Source: Anseranas semipalmata
Taxonomy: Eukaryota > Chordata > Aves > Anseriformes > Anseranatidae
Direction: 5' to 3'
Length of the DNA stretch: 64,000 bases
Assembly: GCA_013399115.1 (NCBI GenBank)
Contig: VXAA01003984.1
Location: 324,968 to 388,967 of the forward strand
In this document: in pieces, positions 47,482-59,345 of the stretch
Numbering within the stretch: position 1 is the stretch's first letter
Layout of the letters: each line of letters begins with the position of its first letter
Program-made: the position numbers and the translations under genes
Notes under the pieces: generated by a model
The model's input: only the letters and a program-made list of their open reading frames with translations
Told to the model about the DNA's origin: nothing
Database searches by the model: none

Positions 47482-50023
47482 GGCCACTCCTGAAGTGGAA
47501 AGGTTTTCACCGGTTTAAGTGGTTCCTGCACACCTTTGCATGGTCGGCGTGAACCAGAAGGGTGACCTGGAAAATTACCATTTTTTTTGTGGACAGGCTA
47601 TTTTTCAGCTGTCTCAGTTCTTTCATCCAGTTTACTGAGTGGCCATGTAAAAATGCTTGTGGCCAGCACAACCTAGGGAACAGCTTGAGGAGAAAATACC
47701 TGTGACAACAACAGAACGGAGAGCACGGCCACAAAAGTGGGTATTCAGCTGTCACAAGATGCTAATTAGGTTAGGTGTTCAACTTAAATCAAGGTGTGGT
47801 TGCCCTTGAGACAATCTAAGACTACACTGTTATGAAAGAGGACATCTACACGCCTCCTCTGTGCCACCACTAGCCTCGTGGCCAGCCAGACCTTGCTGAA
47901 AGTAAACCAGAACAAAAAAAATGATTAGGAATAGTGCTAGTACTGGCATGGGGAGGAGGTGTTAATTCATGGTTGGCAATAGAATAAAAGATGACACCTG
48001 CATAGGCTTAGGTTAGCTGAAATTGCTGGTGAAACTGCACCTATGGGTCTGCTTTGGACTGGCTTTTGAAGGAGTCTCTTTCTCTTTGTTGGCCTCAGAA
48101 AAATCCTGTGGCCATTAGACCACCAAAGTAGGCATTAAATTAGCCTTTGAATGGAAATAAGCAATGGAGTCCTCTGAGCCAATGCACAGAGTCCTAGAAA
48201 TACAACTGGCTTCCTAGCACTTGCTTCCTGTCACTTTTGGCATGAAGGTCTCTATTAAGAAGAGTCCTGATGCTTCTTCGACTTACATGGGAACAATCTG
48301 TCCCCCTAATGTGGGAAGAAGAGCTATGACAAACAAGAAGGTGGCCACTCAACTAGGGAGCAGCAGAGCCAGGAGCAGGCCCCAGTCTCTCCTTGCTGGA
48401 TGCTCTCCAGGTTGCCTGCCAACCTGCAAGGTGCCACTGCGGTGGTTATTTATCTCTACAGGGAGGACTTGCTCTCAGACATAGTCTTATTGATTTCAGT
48501 GCTGGCTAGAGTGCTTGTTTTCTAACCTGAACAACTTATACTCTTCTCTGCCAAGTAGCATGAAAGCTGAGCAGATATTAGGACCCCGTAACATTTCAGA
48601 GAGTATTACAGCCTTTGTGCTGTGCTGTTACTGCCTTTAGACTTCAGAAGAGGTGAGGATCCAGATCTATGATTCTTATGTTTGCCAATGTAAGTTCAAA
48701 AGCCTTTTTTGTTTTGAATCCTGGTTCCTGACTTTGTACAGAAACAAAACCTTTGTGATCATGATCATTCTGTCTGTCTCTAATTCCACCCCCTGCCAAA
48801 CTTTCGAAGTTTCCACTAATTGCAAAGAAAATTGATAATATTTAAGTTCTTAAGCATTTTTAGGAAAACTGACAATATTTTGAGAGAGATACCCAACACT
48901 GCATGTCCACGAAAGGATGTTCTGGCTGGAAGGATGCCTGACAAGTTGTCATCAGGTACGTTACATCCCTGCAGTCACCAAGCACACAGCTCAGGACCCA
49001 TTCCTACATACATTCATCTTGTCCTATGTTGTAGAGATATTTACATGGCATAGAGGGCAAGAGGAGTATTCTGAGACAGTATAGAGACTTGTAGGATGAC
49101 AAGATAGTTGTTAAAACCCAGGATTCTGTAGTTTTGTTTCTAATGGATGTTGGATTTATTTCCTTTCTTATCCCTGTTGACTGCTGGCCTGATTGTGACA
49201 ATCTTGTTTTTATATAACGCATCTAGAGATAGGGCCACAGTCAGCTGTTTGATGCACTGGGAGAAAAAGTCTGTCCTCAGCATTTGATACATTCTTTTCC
49301 TCTCCCCACACAGGTCTGGGAAAACAGAAAAAGACCTTAAGACTTGCCAGAACTGTGGTTCATCTCCCTCCGGGGCTTAGATAAGCTGCTGGGTAGCAGC
49401 ATTTTGTATTAAGACTGTGTCTTGTGACTGACCAGTTGCTCAACTCAGATTATTCAAAGAAAATTTCCTGAAACCATACAGACAACTAGAAACTATCTTG
49501 CTAGTGGGGACAGGTATATATACACACAAATGCAGGTACAGCAGCTCTGAGATTCCCTTTCTGAAGGTGAGAAAATGCTGCGGTGATCAATTTAATTTGA
49601 GAGTTTGGGGCAGTCCTACTTGCTGGTATTATAATTTATTTATTATTACGAGCATTAGTGGGCATATATGGGAAATCTTAAAGAAATGTATTGAAGTACA
49701 GTTTTTTTAGAGCTTTTCTGTGTCACTCCATTTTTCTTCTGTCTCTCTCTTTGTGACATCCCCAAAACAGACTAGGCTGACATTTTTGATCATTGTTACC
49801 AGCTCTTTACCTTTATAGTATTGTCTTAAACAATCCTAGGGCTGAAATCGAGACCAGTGTGCTTTCTATAGCACCTCACCACTGGATAATCCCTCTGGTT
49901 ACAATGCACAGAGCATTCCTCCCCAGGAGGTAGGGTACACATTGTACTACCAGCCCACTGCCCTGCAAGGAGACTCGTCTTTCCCTGAACTCATTCATGC
50001 ACTGGAACAGAAAAATCAGAACT
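47482..50023. other. Unassigned sequence
   Basis: About 2.5 kb with no recognised gene or mobile element. Frames at 48221-48484 and 47507-47755 (minus) show no motifs. Confidence 0.45.
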
Positions 50024-50027
50024 AAAC

Positions 50028-50058
<31 letters not shown>

Positions 50059-50070
50059 ACAAGAAAGAAA
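50024..50070 (+). repeat. (AAAAC)n microsatellite
   Basis: About six AAAAC units running into GAAAGAAAAC. Confidence 0.9.
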
Positions 50071-50664
50071 ACAAAAAGAAAATTTAGACTCCTATGTAGT
50101 GTAAATCAAAGTAATTCTACTCAAGTCAGCTATGCTGGTATTCACCAGATGAGGGTTCAGCTTAAAATTTCTAGCAGTAGAAGCAGCAGTGTTTCAGCAT
50201 TACCTGCAATTTTTTCAGACTGCCAGTATTTTAAGCATGCAACAAAACAGCAAACCACAGTGTAGCCATTGCTTCCTTGTAGCTGGTAGCTTATTTTAGA
50301 CAGGAAGAAATCTGTTCCTTTCAAAATATAATGGAAAAGATTACTAGCCACCAAATATATAGCAGCTGGAGATGTCAGTTTGAATGCAACACACACATCA
50401 AAACACAAACATTTTTAACAGGTTCTAGTGCACAATCGCAAAAATTAAGAGACAGCACATAGACAGCAATGCACTTGCTTTACCCATCCTCTCTGCTTGC
50501 ATGTATTTTGATCATTTAAAGATATTAAAAAAAAAAAATCTAATGAATGCATGAAAAGGATTGATTTTGCAACTGCATCCTAATCAGCTCCAAATCTCTG
50601 CAGGTTGTAGGGCACACTACTGAGCTGAAGTCATGTTGAAGGAACAGTTTAAAAACTCAGTCCC
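50071..50664. other. Unassigned sequence
   Basis: Nothing recognised besides an A12 run near 50527. Confidence 0.4.
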
Positions 50665-50691
50665 CTGTTTCTGTTTCTGTTTCTGTTTCTG
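50665..50691 (+). repeat. (CTGTTT)n hexanucleotide repeat
   Basis: Four perfect CTGTTT units plus CTG. Confidence 0.95.
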
Positions 50692-51640
50692 GGAAGATCA
50701 GGTATTTGGAAGGAGATGGAGAAAGGAGAGGTGTTTAGCACTTTTTGTCATTCTTTTCCCAAGACAGAGAGGAACAGCTTTAAATGCTGTAAGCATCCTG
50801 TTTGAAAGGGTGACTTCAGAGTGCAGGACTACCTGGATTTATTTTCCCAGACACCCAAAGTGGTACTATATGGGGTATGTGATCTCCAGACAGTTGTGCT
50901 CTTTTTTCTTGAAAGGTTTTGAGACATACAATTTCAAGCCACTGGTGCAAATGAAGTCTTAGCCAAATTAAGATAGAGGAATAAGTTTTCTATAGGATTT
51001 TTAAATCAATCTGAACAATTCTATTTGCAGGGATATTATTGTCCCTTCAGATTTATCATATGATGCAAAAATTCTACAGAAGGGATAGCATCCTTTATTA
51101 AATTAAGTGGCTATTTAGAGTAATTTCTATAGAATCCAATTTAATTTCTATAAACCCCTATAGGTTTCAGCCCTTTTCCATTCTGTAGGATTTCTCCATG
51201 GGGACAATTATTAGTGGCTGCAGGATTTGATTCACAGCAAAACTGTTTTGTAGGAAGGAAAAATGGCTTCACTATGAAAGATGTCAGTGTAAAGCAGGGT
51301 CTGCTTTTGCAGGCAACAGCCCGAGGCTGATGCAACTCCTTCAGCCACATTCAGGCTGGATACAACTGTGGTGCTGGTATAACGCTAGATACGGGTCCAA
51401 TGACACATCACCCAAGTGAAGGGTGGACGGTTCAGCCCCCCAGGCAGTCCATTTTTTTTATTATTATTTTTCTGGTAGACTTCCCCAGCTACCAGCTGAA
51501 TGGGAAATCAGACTGCTTGAAGTGAGTAACTCAGGTATAAAAGCAAGTTCTTTCAAGGGGAAATGGCTCCTTAATCTGCCAGTTGGTAGAAGCTGGTACT
51601 TTCTCAGCACCAAGTCACACTCTATCGATCTACCTGTGAT
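50692..51640. other. Unassigned sequence leading to the CpG-rich zone
   Basis: A 129-codon + frame (51423-51812) runs toward the CpG island. It has a Ser/Thr/Gln-rich C-terminal third and no recognised domain. It could be fortuitous. Confidence 0.35.
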
Positions 51641-51840
51641 CGTGCAGCTCTTATTGCCCTCCCCATTACCGGCTGCTTGTGAACTATTTGAGGCTGCATT
51701 TTACGATGCAGCAACACGCACGTTCCCTGCCAAAGCCAGTTCAGGACTACGCGAAGAGGAGAAGCAACTCAGAAGCGATAGCTCCTCTCCCCCAGCTCAA
51801 ACGACTAGCTAGACAGAAAAACCAGATTCACAATCTCTCT

Positions 51841-52320
51841 TAAACACCGAACCGCACTCTTGCGCCTACAGTACTTTGCAAACACATGTTCCCAGTTGCC
51901 TTCCCAGCACACCGTGGCCCTTTGAATCAACAGCAACGAGAAGCAGCGCAGAGCGAGGGTTTCATTTTGCCAGCAGCCTGCAGCATCAGGAGCGTGCGAG
52001 TCGTACACACCTTAAGTTTTAGCGGTTGCCATGGCGATGAAAGGAGGCATTACAAAATGCACAAGCTGTTGAACATGTTGCCGGAGCTGAGAGGAAGAGC
52101 TAAGAATAAACTTTCGGCTAATTCTCCGTCGCGGAGCACTGCGAGCAGCTGCCGCTCGGCCAGCGCCGCGTCCCAGCCCAGCAGCTCGTTAACACGAGGC
52201 GGCTCGGAGCGGGAGGGAGCAAGGCCTGCTGAGCGGGCCGGGGCCTGGCGCCTCGCGGCCGCACCACCGCCTCCAGCGCAATGGCTGCAAATGGAGGCCT
52301 CTGAAGAAAGAAAGGGCTAA
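51841..52320. promoter_or_regulatory. CpG island, candidate promoter
   Basis: I count about 35 CpGs in these 480 bases, with 23 in the core 52081-52290, where G and C dominate. Flanking kilobases have only scattered CpGs. This is the one place in the window that looks like a vertebrate CpG-island promoter. Core words include GCGGCCGC and GGGCCGGGGCC. A 144-codon + frame (51886-52320) covers it; its Ser/Ala/Arg/Pro-rich product is what GC-rich DNA gives by chance, and it is followed at once by AT-rich sequence. A 5' non-coding exon or a distal enhancer island are the likeliest readings; transcription direction is not evident. Confidence 0.55.
52025..52038. promoter_or_regulatory. RFX-type X-box
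   Basis: GTTGCCATGGCGAT matches the palindromic X-box (GTTGCC-NN-GGCAAC) at all but two positions, with a perfect left half-site and the standard two-base spacing. RFX factors bind such sites in promoters, notably of cilium genes and MHC class II. Its position at the left edge of the CpG island core is typical of a real promoter site. Confidence 0.45.
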
Positions 52321-52450
52321 TTTTATTATGATGATTATTATTACTCTTTAATTCCTCATTTCCGTGGGGCTGACAGATAAGATCGCGCCAGCTGCCTGTG
52401 CATGAATAACCCTTCTTTATTTTAATACTAATTGCGAAAGTCCCCTTCTG
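52321..52450. promoter_or_regulatory. AT-rich flank of the CpG island with GATA and E-box motifs
   Basis: AGATAAG (about 52376-52382) is a consensus GATA site, followed within 20 bases by CAGCTG (E-box) and TGCATGAATAA. An ATTATTATT/ATGATGATT stretch precedes it. These motifs beside the island strengthen a regulatory reading without proving it. Confidence 0.25.
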
Positions 52451-54348
52451 ACAAAGGCTTTAGTGATCAGCCGGAACAATGGAAGAGGTGCCCGCCCGGC
52501 CCTGCTGTCGAGAAAGGAGCGGGAGTTTTGGCTGGGGGGGGTGTGAATTTCACCCTTCATCATTTTTGCAGCCGTGTGCACGCTGCTGCCTGGGCACACC
52601 ACAGGGGAAGCACGGCAGGGGTCCTGGCCCCCAGCACAGCTTTTCTTTGCAGACCAAGTATCCCCACTTCCCAAAGCATCCTGTCACATAGATGTCAAGA
52701 TCTGCAGTGAGCTTGGGTGAGCAGATAAACACTCCATGTACTCCCCTCCCCGAAAGCTGGCCTGAGAGGTAGTTTCTTTTCTCCCTCAAATGTGCCTCTC
52801 CACACTTGCTGATTTAAAGCACAAATTTCATAGCAGCCATGGGTATGAAGTCTGTTTTTCTGCCCGATAAGTACCCACTAGATGGCAACATCCCTCACTC
52901 CCTCTCCTAGAGCTGCAAGATCCGGATCCCTCTCGGTGCAAGAGTGGGTATGGGGGGTGGCAGATAAGATTCAGGGATCTTGGATCCTATTGTGCACTGA
53001 CATTTCCTAAGCACAAAGTAAAACAGACCAGCAGTATATTCATTACCAAGCTCATCCTAGCTTTAAAGAGAAATTTAACCATCAAAGACAAAACACACAT
53101 TACCTGTGTCTGTTGAGGACATGAAGAAGTATTTCTGATCACCTTTCCAGAAATGATTTCAGGCCTTGCAACTCAAATGACCCCCTCCATTAAGGATATA
53201 AAGAACCATAGTCCCCCATACAATTTGTTCTCCATACTCCTTGCCCTCTGTTCTCCCAGCCTTCTTCTGCTGTCTTGTCTTTCACCTGAGCAATGTCTCA
53301 AAGCTGCTTTGATTAGAAGCTTTTAGTGTACATATTTACAAAGTGCTCATCACACTTTGTGTACAACATACAAAAATCTATCCAGGTTTCCTTGTTCACA
53401 GAACAGACTCAGGGCTCACCTCCTCTGCAACTCTCAAATCTGTATCCACATTCTCATACAAGCAAACGCGTACTCGGAGGCACTAGAAATGCACCTAAAA
53501 ACATGCAAAAACAAAACTTGATGCAGAAACAGCAGACAGGAGGAATGGTGTAATGGAAGTAAAAAGAAGAAAAAGAAAAGTGGATGTGAATTTCCACAGA
53601 GTGCTATAATGGCCCAGCACTAAAGGGGACAGTGGGATAATATCACCATCTGATGTGACGGCTTATCTTGTAGTAAGAAAGGTCAAGGTCTGAGAACTCC
53701 ATGTAGGTCAATATACAGCAGGTTTCTCGGAGGGATTCCCCTAGCCCTGCCACTGGCTGCTGGTAATGGTGTCCTGGGTGATGAGGCACCTGTAATTCAA
53801 TGCAGAGAACCAAGCACACAACTCCATGGCACCAACAGAATGGTCCTGTTTGACAAAATGAAAACCATCAATGTTCAGGTTTTATCCACCTTCTAGGTTT
53901 CAAAGCCAGGGAGGATGCATCTTTCATGAGAAAATTAGCCTATCAGTATGTATTGAATCTAGTTCAGTTGTTTCTGTTATTTTTTCCTTTGAAATGCCTG
54001 GTACAGGCTGGTTTTGGTATTACAGTTATAGAACCTAGTCCTCCAGTTGGTTTCCTGCAATATGAACAAACATGAGGTTCACACCAAATTAAAAGGGGCA
54101 AAAGGAAGGGAGCTCAGGGAAGGAGTGCCACAGTCACCTCTACAGAAACTGAGGCTAGAAATGAAAGAGATTTGAAAAACCATGAGATTTCACCTGCTGG
54201 CTTTTGCCTTCAAGTTAGATCCCATGAGAAAGCATGAAAAAAAATAAAATGTGGCGACAGGGTGGTGGAATGAGAGGAGGTCCCTTAACCATGGGGAACT
54301 AGAGCGTGACTGAAAGGTTTGTGGTGAGGTTGGCTGGAGGACTGCCGT
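52451..54348. other. Unassigned sequence
   Basis: A G8 run is near 52535. CpG falls back to background by about 52650. A second CAGATAAGAT word occurs near 52961. No gene recognised. Confidence 0.45.
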
Positions 54349-54376
54349 GTGAGGAAGACCATGTGAGGAAGACCAT
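54349..54376 (+). repeat. 14-bp perfect tandem duplication
   Basis: GTGAGGAAGACCAT occurs twice back to back. This looks like a recent replication-slippage or microduplication event because the copies are identical. Confidence 0.95.
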
Positions 54377-55754
54377 CTACACAACAGATCACACACAGAG
54401 GAAATATCCACAAGGCAACAAACACCAGCACCATATTTCTGTGACGGTTAAAGCAAATGTAATGGGAAGGCCCTCAGTTTCAGTAACTCACCCATAACCC
54501 TCTGGTGTAGCTCACTGCAGGTCTTACAAGAAGCAAGAGACTGGTGATGTCCTACCTCATGCTGACCACTCCCATCTTTAATTAGCAGTTGAAATCCATG
54601 CCATGGCAAATCATAGACTTACAGGTGCACAGGTCACTTTGGCAATGGATTTGGATCATTTTCCTCCAGCTATTTAAGAGTGGTCACTTAGGAAATATGT
54701 ACATTGAACGGTGAGGGAAATTAACACTACCACATATTGGTTATCCACACCTATGCCTGAAACAAACATGTTTCCAATTAAAAGTGAAAGAGACAATTGT
54801 TGAAGTCACTTTGGCAGTGAGAACTCTCCAGCTGCCTCTAGATTCCTGAATAAGTGAAATGTTTGACACAGAAGCATATGTTTTTGGCAACATTGTTTAA
54901 TCCACGTTTTAAAGGGAAAATTGAAATTCTACAAGGTGTGAAAAAAAGATCACTGGAACATTTTCTGTTTGGAGTGACAGAGACCATGTCACCCTTCTAT
55001 TCCTGTTCTCTGTAGACTTTCATTTTGCAAGAACTGCCTTACAAATGTACAGGGAACACACAGGGTAGGCACGTAGCTGGAGAAAGTAGAGGTGGCTGCA
55101 GCCTCATGTAACGCAGTCCCACACTGCAAAGTACTGGAAAGGGCCTTGGAAGAAGCAGTGCAATCTGAATTTTTTTACAAGTCTGACAAGACTAATCCAT
55201 ATCCTTGAATTGTTATTATTTTTTCAATCAGTTGTTAAAACTGAAGAGGTTGGGGGGAGAGGGGAGAACACATCCTATAAGTACAAGCTGGTGAAGAGTT
55301 ATGCTTTACAGGCATCCCACAGCTCTGCCAAGGGTAGATTTCAGTCTTCATCTCCCAGCCTAGCATCCAAATCTAGACTGTCTCTCACTTCAGCAAACCA
55401 GAAACTTGGACAGGACCATCTGAGTCACCTAGTACTGCCTACTGCTATCGACAAGTAGCCTTTAACTGCAAAACAGCCTGGAACACTGTGGCTGCTACAC
55501 AAGTGCCCATAGCATATTATCATAGGATTTGGTTCTAGAAACCAAAATTTGACTAAATTCCTTTTTAAAAATCTGCATTTCCTTTGTTGAAATGTAAGCA
55601 TTTTTCCACCTCTCAAACATAGCATTAATGGAGAGCTTCCATTAATTCAATTAGCAACCAGTAATAAAAAGACAAAAATAAAAAAAAAAAAAAGAAAACC
55701 ACTCCGAAACTACAACAACTGAGAACATATCAAGTGTTCCTGCCAAGTCCTGCT
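54377..55754. other. Unassigned sequence
   Basis: An A15-type run at 55680-55694 precedes the LINE relic. No other element or gene recognised. Confidence 0.45.
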
Positions 55755-56262
55755 TAAAATGAAGCATTTATTTCCCTTCTTTGCATTGTGTTTCTTAGCC
55801 AGTCTTTGGCCCATTATAATGTGTTTTCCCTGGTATTCCATGACGGCTTAGTTTCCTTAACAGCCTTTTGTGAGAGAATTTCTCAAAAGCTTCTTGAAAG
55901 TCCTAATAGATTATGTCAGCCAGTTCTCCTTTATCCAATATTTATTTGACACTTTCAAAGAATTCTAGTAAATTAAAGAAGCTTGATTTTCCTTCACACA
56001 ACACACATTTCTTTGTCTGTAACATATCACACTTATCTAGGGTTTTTTATAATCCTGCTTTTAATTATCATTGCAGTCCATTTGCTGAAGTAAGGCTCAC
56101 TGGTGTGTAATTCCCAGGGTCATCCCTAATGTCTTTTTAAAAGACAGATATAACATCTACAGTGGATGATGTTAATGAGAGATTGTACATTTTTGTTAGC
56201 AGCCTAACCACCTCGTCCTTAAGTTCCCTCAGCATCTGGTCCAGGTGGCTTGTTACCCAGGC
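55755..56262 (-). mobile_element. CR1 LINE fragment (reverse-transcriptase domain), inactive
   Basis: Read on the minus strand, this encodes ordered blocks of the CR1 ORF2 reverse transcriptase. First comes a PDQMLRELKDEV-like block (about 56240-56200), then NYTPVSLTS (56112-56086; family NYRPVSLTS), then NLLEFFESV, then ADIIY-stop-DFQEAFE (about 55920-55880; family VDIVYLDFQKAFD), and HGIPGK near 55835. A TAG replaces the usual Leu between IIY and DFQ, other stops and small indels are present, and the catalytic YxDD block and both element ends are missing. Gene order and frame are otherwise kept, so this is an ordinary decayed copy. Confidence 0.85.
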
Positions 56263-56430
56263 TGGAATCTAGCCAGGACAGAGGGGTTAACACCTCTACC
56301 CATGAGGAAAGTGCTTTGAAATCTGTAATGGCCAGATGCGTTGAGAACATCAACCTCTATGTATCTGGTGATACTCAGCTTTTCCAGGAGCATGGTGCCC
56401 CATGCTGGGAAAATATCATGGCTTTCACCT
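56262..56430 (+). mobile_element. Ancient interspersed repeat of uncertain family
   Basis: AGGGGTTAACACCTCTACCC, then GAGGAAAGTGCTTTGAAATC and TGTAATGGCCA, match in order a repeat motif I remember from reptile and fish genomes (ggggttaacacccctact, cgaaaagtgccatgggatct, ttaatgacca). It abuts the CR1 fragment, so it may be an insertion or part of a composite. The family name is not certain, and the right boundary is a guess. Confidence 0.4.
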
Positions 56431-57122
56431 GCGGACTCAAAGGGCAGGATTTTCTTGCGATTTTATAGACTACAAAACTGATAGAACCATTTCAGCCATT
56501 TGTATACAAATATGCAGCAATTAGAGTGAATGAATGAAGCTCATTCCATAATTCCACTGAGCACTGTAGTATCATGTAATCAGTTTATTCTACCTGCAAC
56601 ATAAAATTCTACTTAGTTACACAAGAGTACATTTTATCAATTATTGATTTATGAACATCTAAGGCTTTCTTCAGTCACCATTTATGCTCTTGGTTTTATC
56701 ATCTCTGCTGTGCTGAGAGTAGTGCCATACAATGGCATAGTCTATACTATTTAAAATTCCACATACTTCAGTAGATTACCCCATTAACCATTATGTTTTC
56801 CAGGCTGTATAGATTAAAGTAATTAAACTTGTCCTCAAAGACCTAGCTCTTTGATTATGGGATCATTCTACCGCCTGCAGCACATTTGAGGTGATTTGCA
56901 GTAATATTGTCTTTGGGAATTTAGTGACCATATTACAGTGACAGCAGTGAGAGCTGGTGGCCCTCGCAAAAAAACGAATTTCATCTGTGCCCCTTTGAAA
57001 ATATCTGAGAGAGGCATGCTGGGGCAAGGCAGCAGTGTTATGGATGGCTGAATGGCTCTGGGAGACTGGCACTAGTCTGCGTAACCCCCTAAATCAGGGT
57101 TTACTGTTTCAGGCTGTAATGA
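56431..57122. other. Unassigned sequence
   Basis: No gene or repeat recognised; a 69-codon minus frame at 57072-56863 has no domain. Confidence 0.4.
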
Positions 57123-57149
57123 ACTTCCAACTGTGTTCTGGTTGGAAGT
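57123..57149. repeat. Short hairpin-forming inverted repeat
   Basis: ACTTCCAAC and GTTGGAAGT pair perfectly over nine bases with a nine-base loop. It is too short for a miRNA precursor and lacks a T run to act as a polymerase III terminator. Confidence 0.8.
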
Positions 57150-57867
57150 GACTGAAAGAGGTTTTCAGAAGACTGTACATTGGCCTTGTGAAATGAGTTG
57201 GACAGCATCAGCAGAGTGAACAGGTGCCCACATCATACTTACACCAAAGTATCCCACTCAACTCTCAGGATAATAATTTCAGCATGAAGGCCAAGGATAA
57301 AATGAAAATGGTGACTGAACTTCTTTTTCCTCCCTTAGAGGTGTCCCTTCAGGTCAAAGGAAGGCATATTGGCCTGAAAATCCGAGGAAACCTGCATATT
57401 TCCTGACTATGCTTTATCTTTTCTATGGATAAAAGGGAGATTTAAGAATGTCAATCCTGCATCTTTCACTGGCATGGAATTTACTCAAAAATGTGTAAAG
57501 GAGGCAAAAAAATTGATGCTTGCAGACAGGCTGCTGATGCATTGTGGAGAAATTTTCAAAACCATTCCCTTTAGAAATGATTCATCTTATGTATCATATA
57601 TTTTCTCTTTTTCTCTGTACTTTTTCCTTCTTACAAAGGACTGGAAAACAGGATCCTCGCTGCTTAAGAGTTAATCTGCTTTGGCTACCTATTCCTCACC
57701 TGCAGTTAATAGTCTCCCTTTGTGACAACCACAGCTATGAATTTATTTACACAGCAGCAGTGCCCAGGGGCCCCGGTAGGGATCAGCATTTCATTTACAA
57801 GATGCAGCAAAACATAGCACTGTCCCGTGTGACATTTTTTTTTTCTTAATAAACAAAGGATGAAAGA
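57150..57867. other. Unassigned sequence
   Basis: Overlapping short frames at 57474-57849 include a hydrophobic Phe/Leu stretch from T-rich DNA. Nothing recognised. Confidence 0.4.
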
Positions 57868-57995
57868 AAATAAGTACTGTTATTCCCATTTTACAGATGG
57901 AGAACTGAAAACCAATGAGATAAAAAGGCACATGCAGGAAAGGACCTAGACAATGTACTGACCACTACTTTGCCTGGATTCTATACCCTTATTAT
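57868..57995 (-). mobile_element. MIR SINE
   Basis: TATTCCCATTTTACAGATGG then AGAACTGAAAACCAATGAGA (57881-57920) match the reversed MIR block (tatccccattttacagatgaggaaactgaggc). AAAGGCACATGCAGGAAAGG and a CTGGATTCTATACCC stretch continue in the expected order. Confidence 0.75.
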
Positions 57996-59319
57996 CCTGA
58001 CTCTTGGCCATCTGGTCTTGGAATGATCTAAGTATTTCATTGATTCTTAGTTTTTTTACTAAATTTCTCTGGATACATATATTTTGGTCATAATATAACC
58101 TAAATCTGGAGGTGCCCAGCATCTATCTCAAGCCAAAATTCCCAATGGGATTTAAAATCTATATTTTCTTTGGTAAGCTGGTCAGTGTGCCTATTGGATT
58201 GTGCTTCTCATATAATAATGATAGTAAAACTCTTTTACAGAAGAACCTAACAGAACCCAGGAACCAGGATGACTTAATCCAGTGTGATGCTTTTTTTTTT
58301 TTTCTTTTTTTGTTCCATGATTTTGTATGAAATCCAGAATCTGAATGTAGGTTTGTATCCAGTTTCACCACTTTAAATACCATGCGTAAAGGACTGATGT
58401 TAAGTAGAGTTTTTTTCTGGGTAAATCATGAAGAATTGAAATAAAGGGTATTTGCTTATCCCCAAATATACCAGTTGGATACAATTCCCGTGGTCCAAAG
58501 GCCTATTTCCATTCTAATCCTAACTTGAGTGATTTGTCTGAGAAAGGGTTGGAAGCAGACAGGTAAGGTACTGCTTTAACACAGTCTGTCTTATTTAGCA
58601 CTGCTCATCCAGCATCATGGTCTAAGTTTACCTGAAACAAGACACAGGTGCCCTGAAGCAGTGGAAATACTTCTTCTGCACGATTATTAGAAATGAATTC
58701 TACCAGCTCCAGACTGACATTCCTGGAAAGTACAGACATGTCTTACTGCTGCATCTCCTTTCACGTTTCTAATTTTTCTCACACATAAGCTCTGCCAGTT
58801 TTAGAAAGTCCCTGAATTTCACTGTCCCTGATTGTAGTTCTGAACCTCTTGCCTTGCCTTAAACCATGAGGACACCGGCCCTGAGATTCCCAGAGGGATG
58901 ACTGGTACAACAACAGTACTCAGCAGTTCTACAGCTCATATCAGTGAAGGTTTTTCCAGCCTAGTCTCAGATACATCTTTAATTTCCGAGTTCTTGTTCT
59001 CAGCAGTTAATCTGACTGTTGTCTTCTCCAGTGTAAAGAGCGGTCTGAGGTGGTATCTATGATTGCAAACTAAACTGCGTTCAGGAACATTCCCAGGTAC
59101 CAAAGCACAAATACCATGAAAGAGTATATGGCATGGTTAATTCAAGGAAAAATAAGACTTTCCCAGAATTCCTGGGGCTGTTCTGGACTCTTTACGTATT
59201 AGGGACATTTGCAGTTAGCAGCTTAGTTGCCATTACCCATTCTTGGAGGCTAAAAGAATCTAACACTATGAACACAGGCCATTTTGTGCTACTTGGCCTC
59301 ACTGCCAGAAAACAGTTCC
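57996..59319. other. Unassigned sequence
   Basis: A T-rich run at 58291-58310 is the only repeat. No gene recognised. Confidence 0.45.
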
Positions 59320-59345
59320 AATACTAATATTAGTATATTAGTATT
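59320..59345. repeat. Perfect AT-rich inverted repeat
   Basis: AATACTAATA (59320-59329) and TATTAGTATT (59336-59345) are inverted copies. ATACTAATATTAGTAT (59321-59336) within it is also a perfect 16-base palindrome, so two alternative hairpins or cruciforms are possible. Confidence 0.85.

Noticed and set aside
51886..52320. 144-codon frame across the CpG island as a coding exon
   Set aside because: Ser/Ala/Arg/Pro bias follows from GC-rich DNA; no family resemblance and no clear splice donor at its end.
57123..57149. miRNA or Rho-independent terminator
   Set aside because: The nine-base stem is far shorter than a miRNA precursor, lacks a T run, and bacterial terminators are not expected in this genome.
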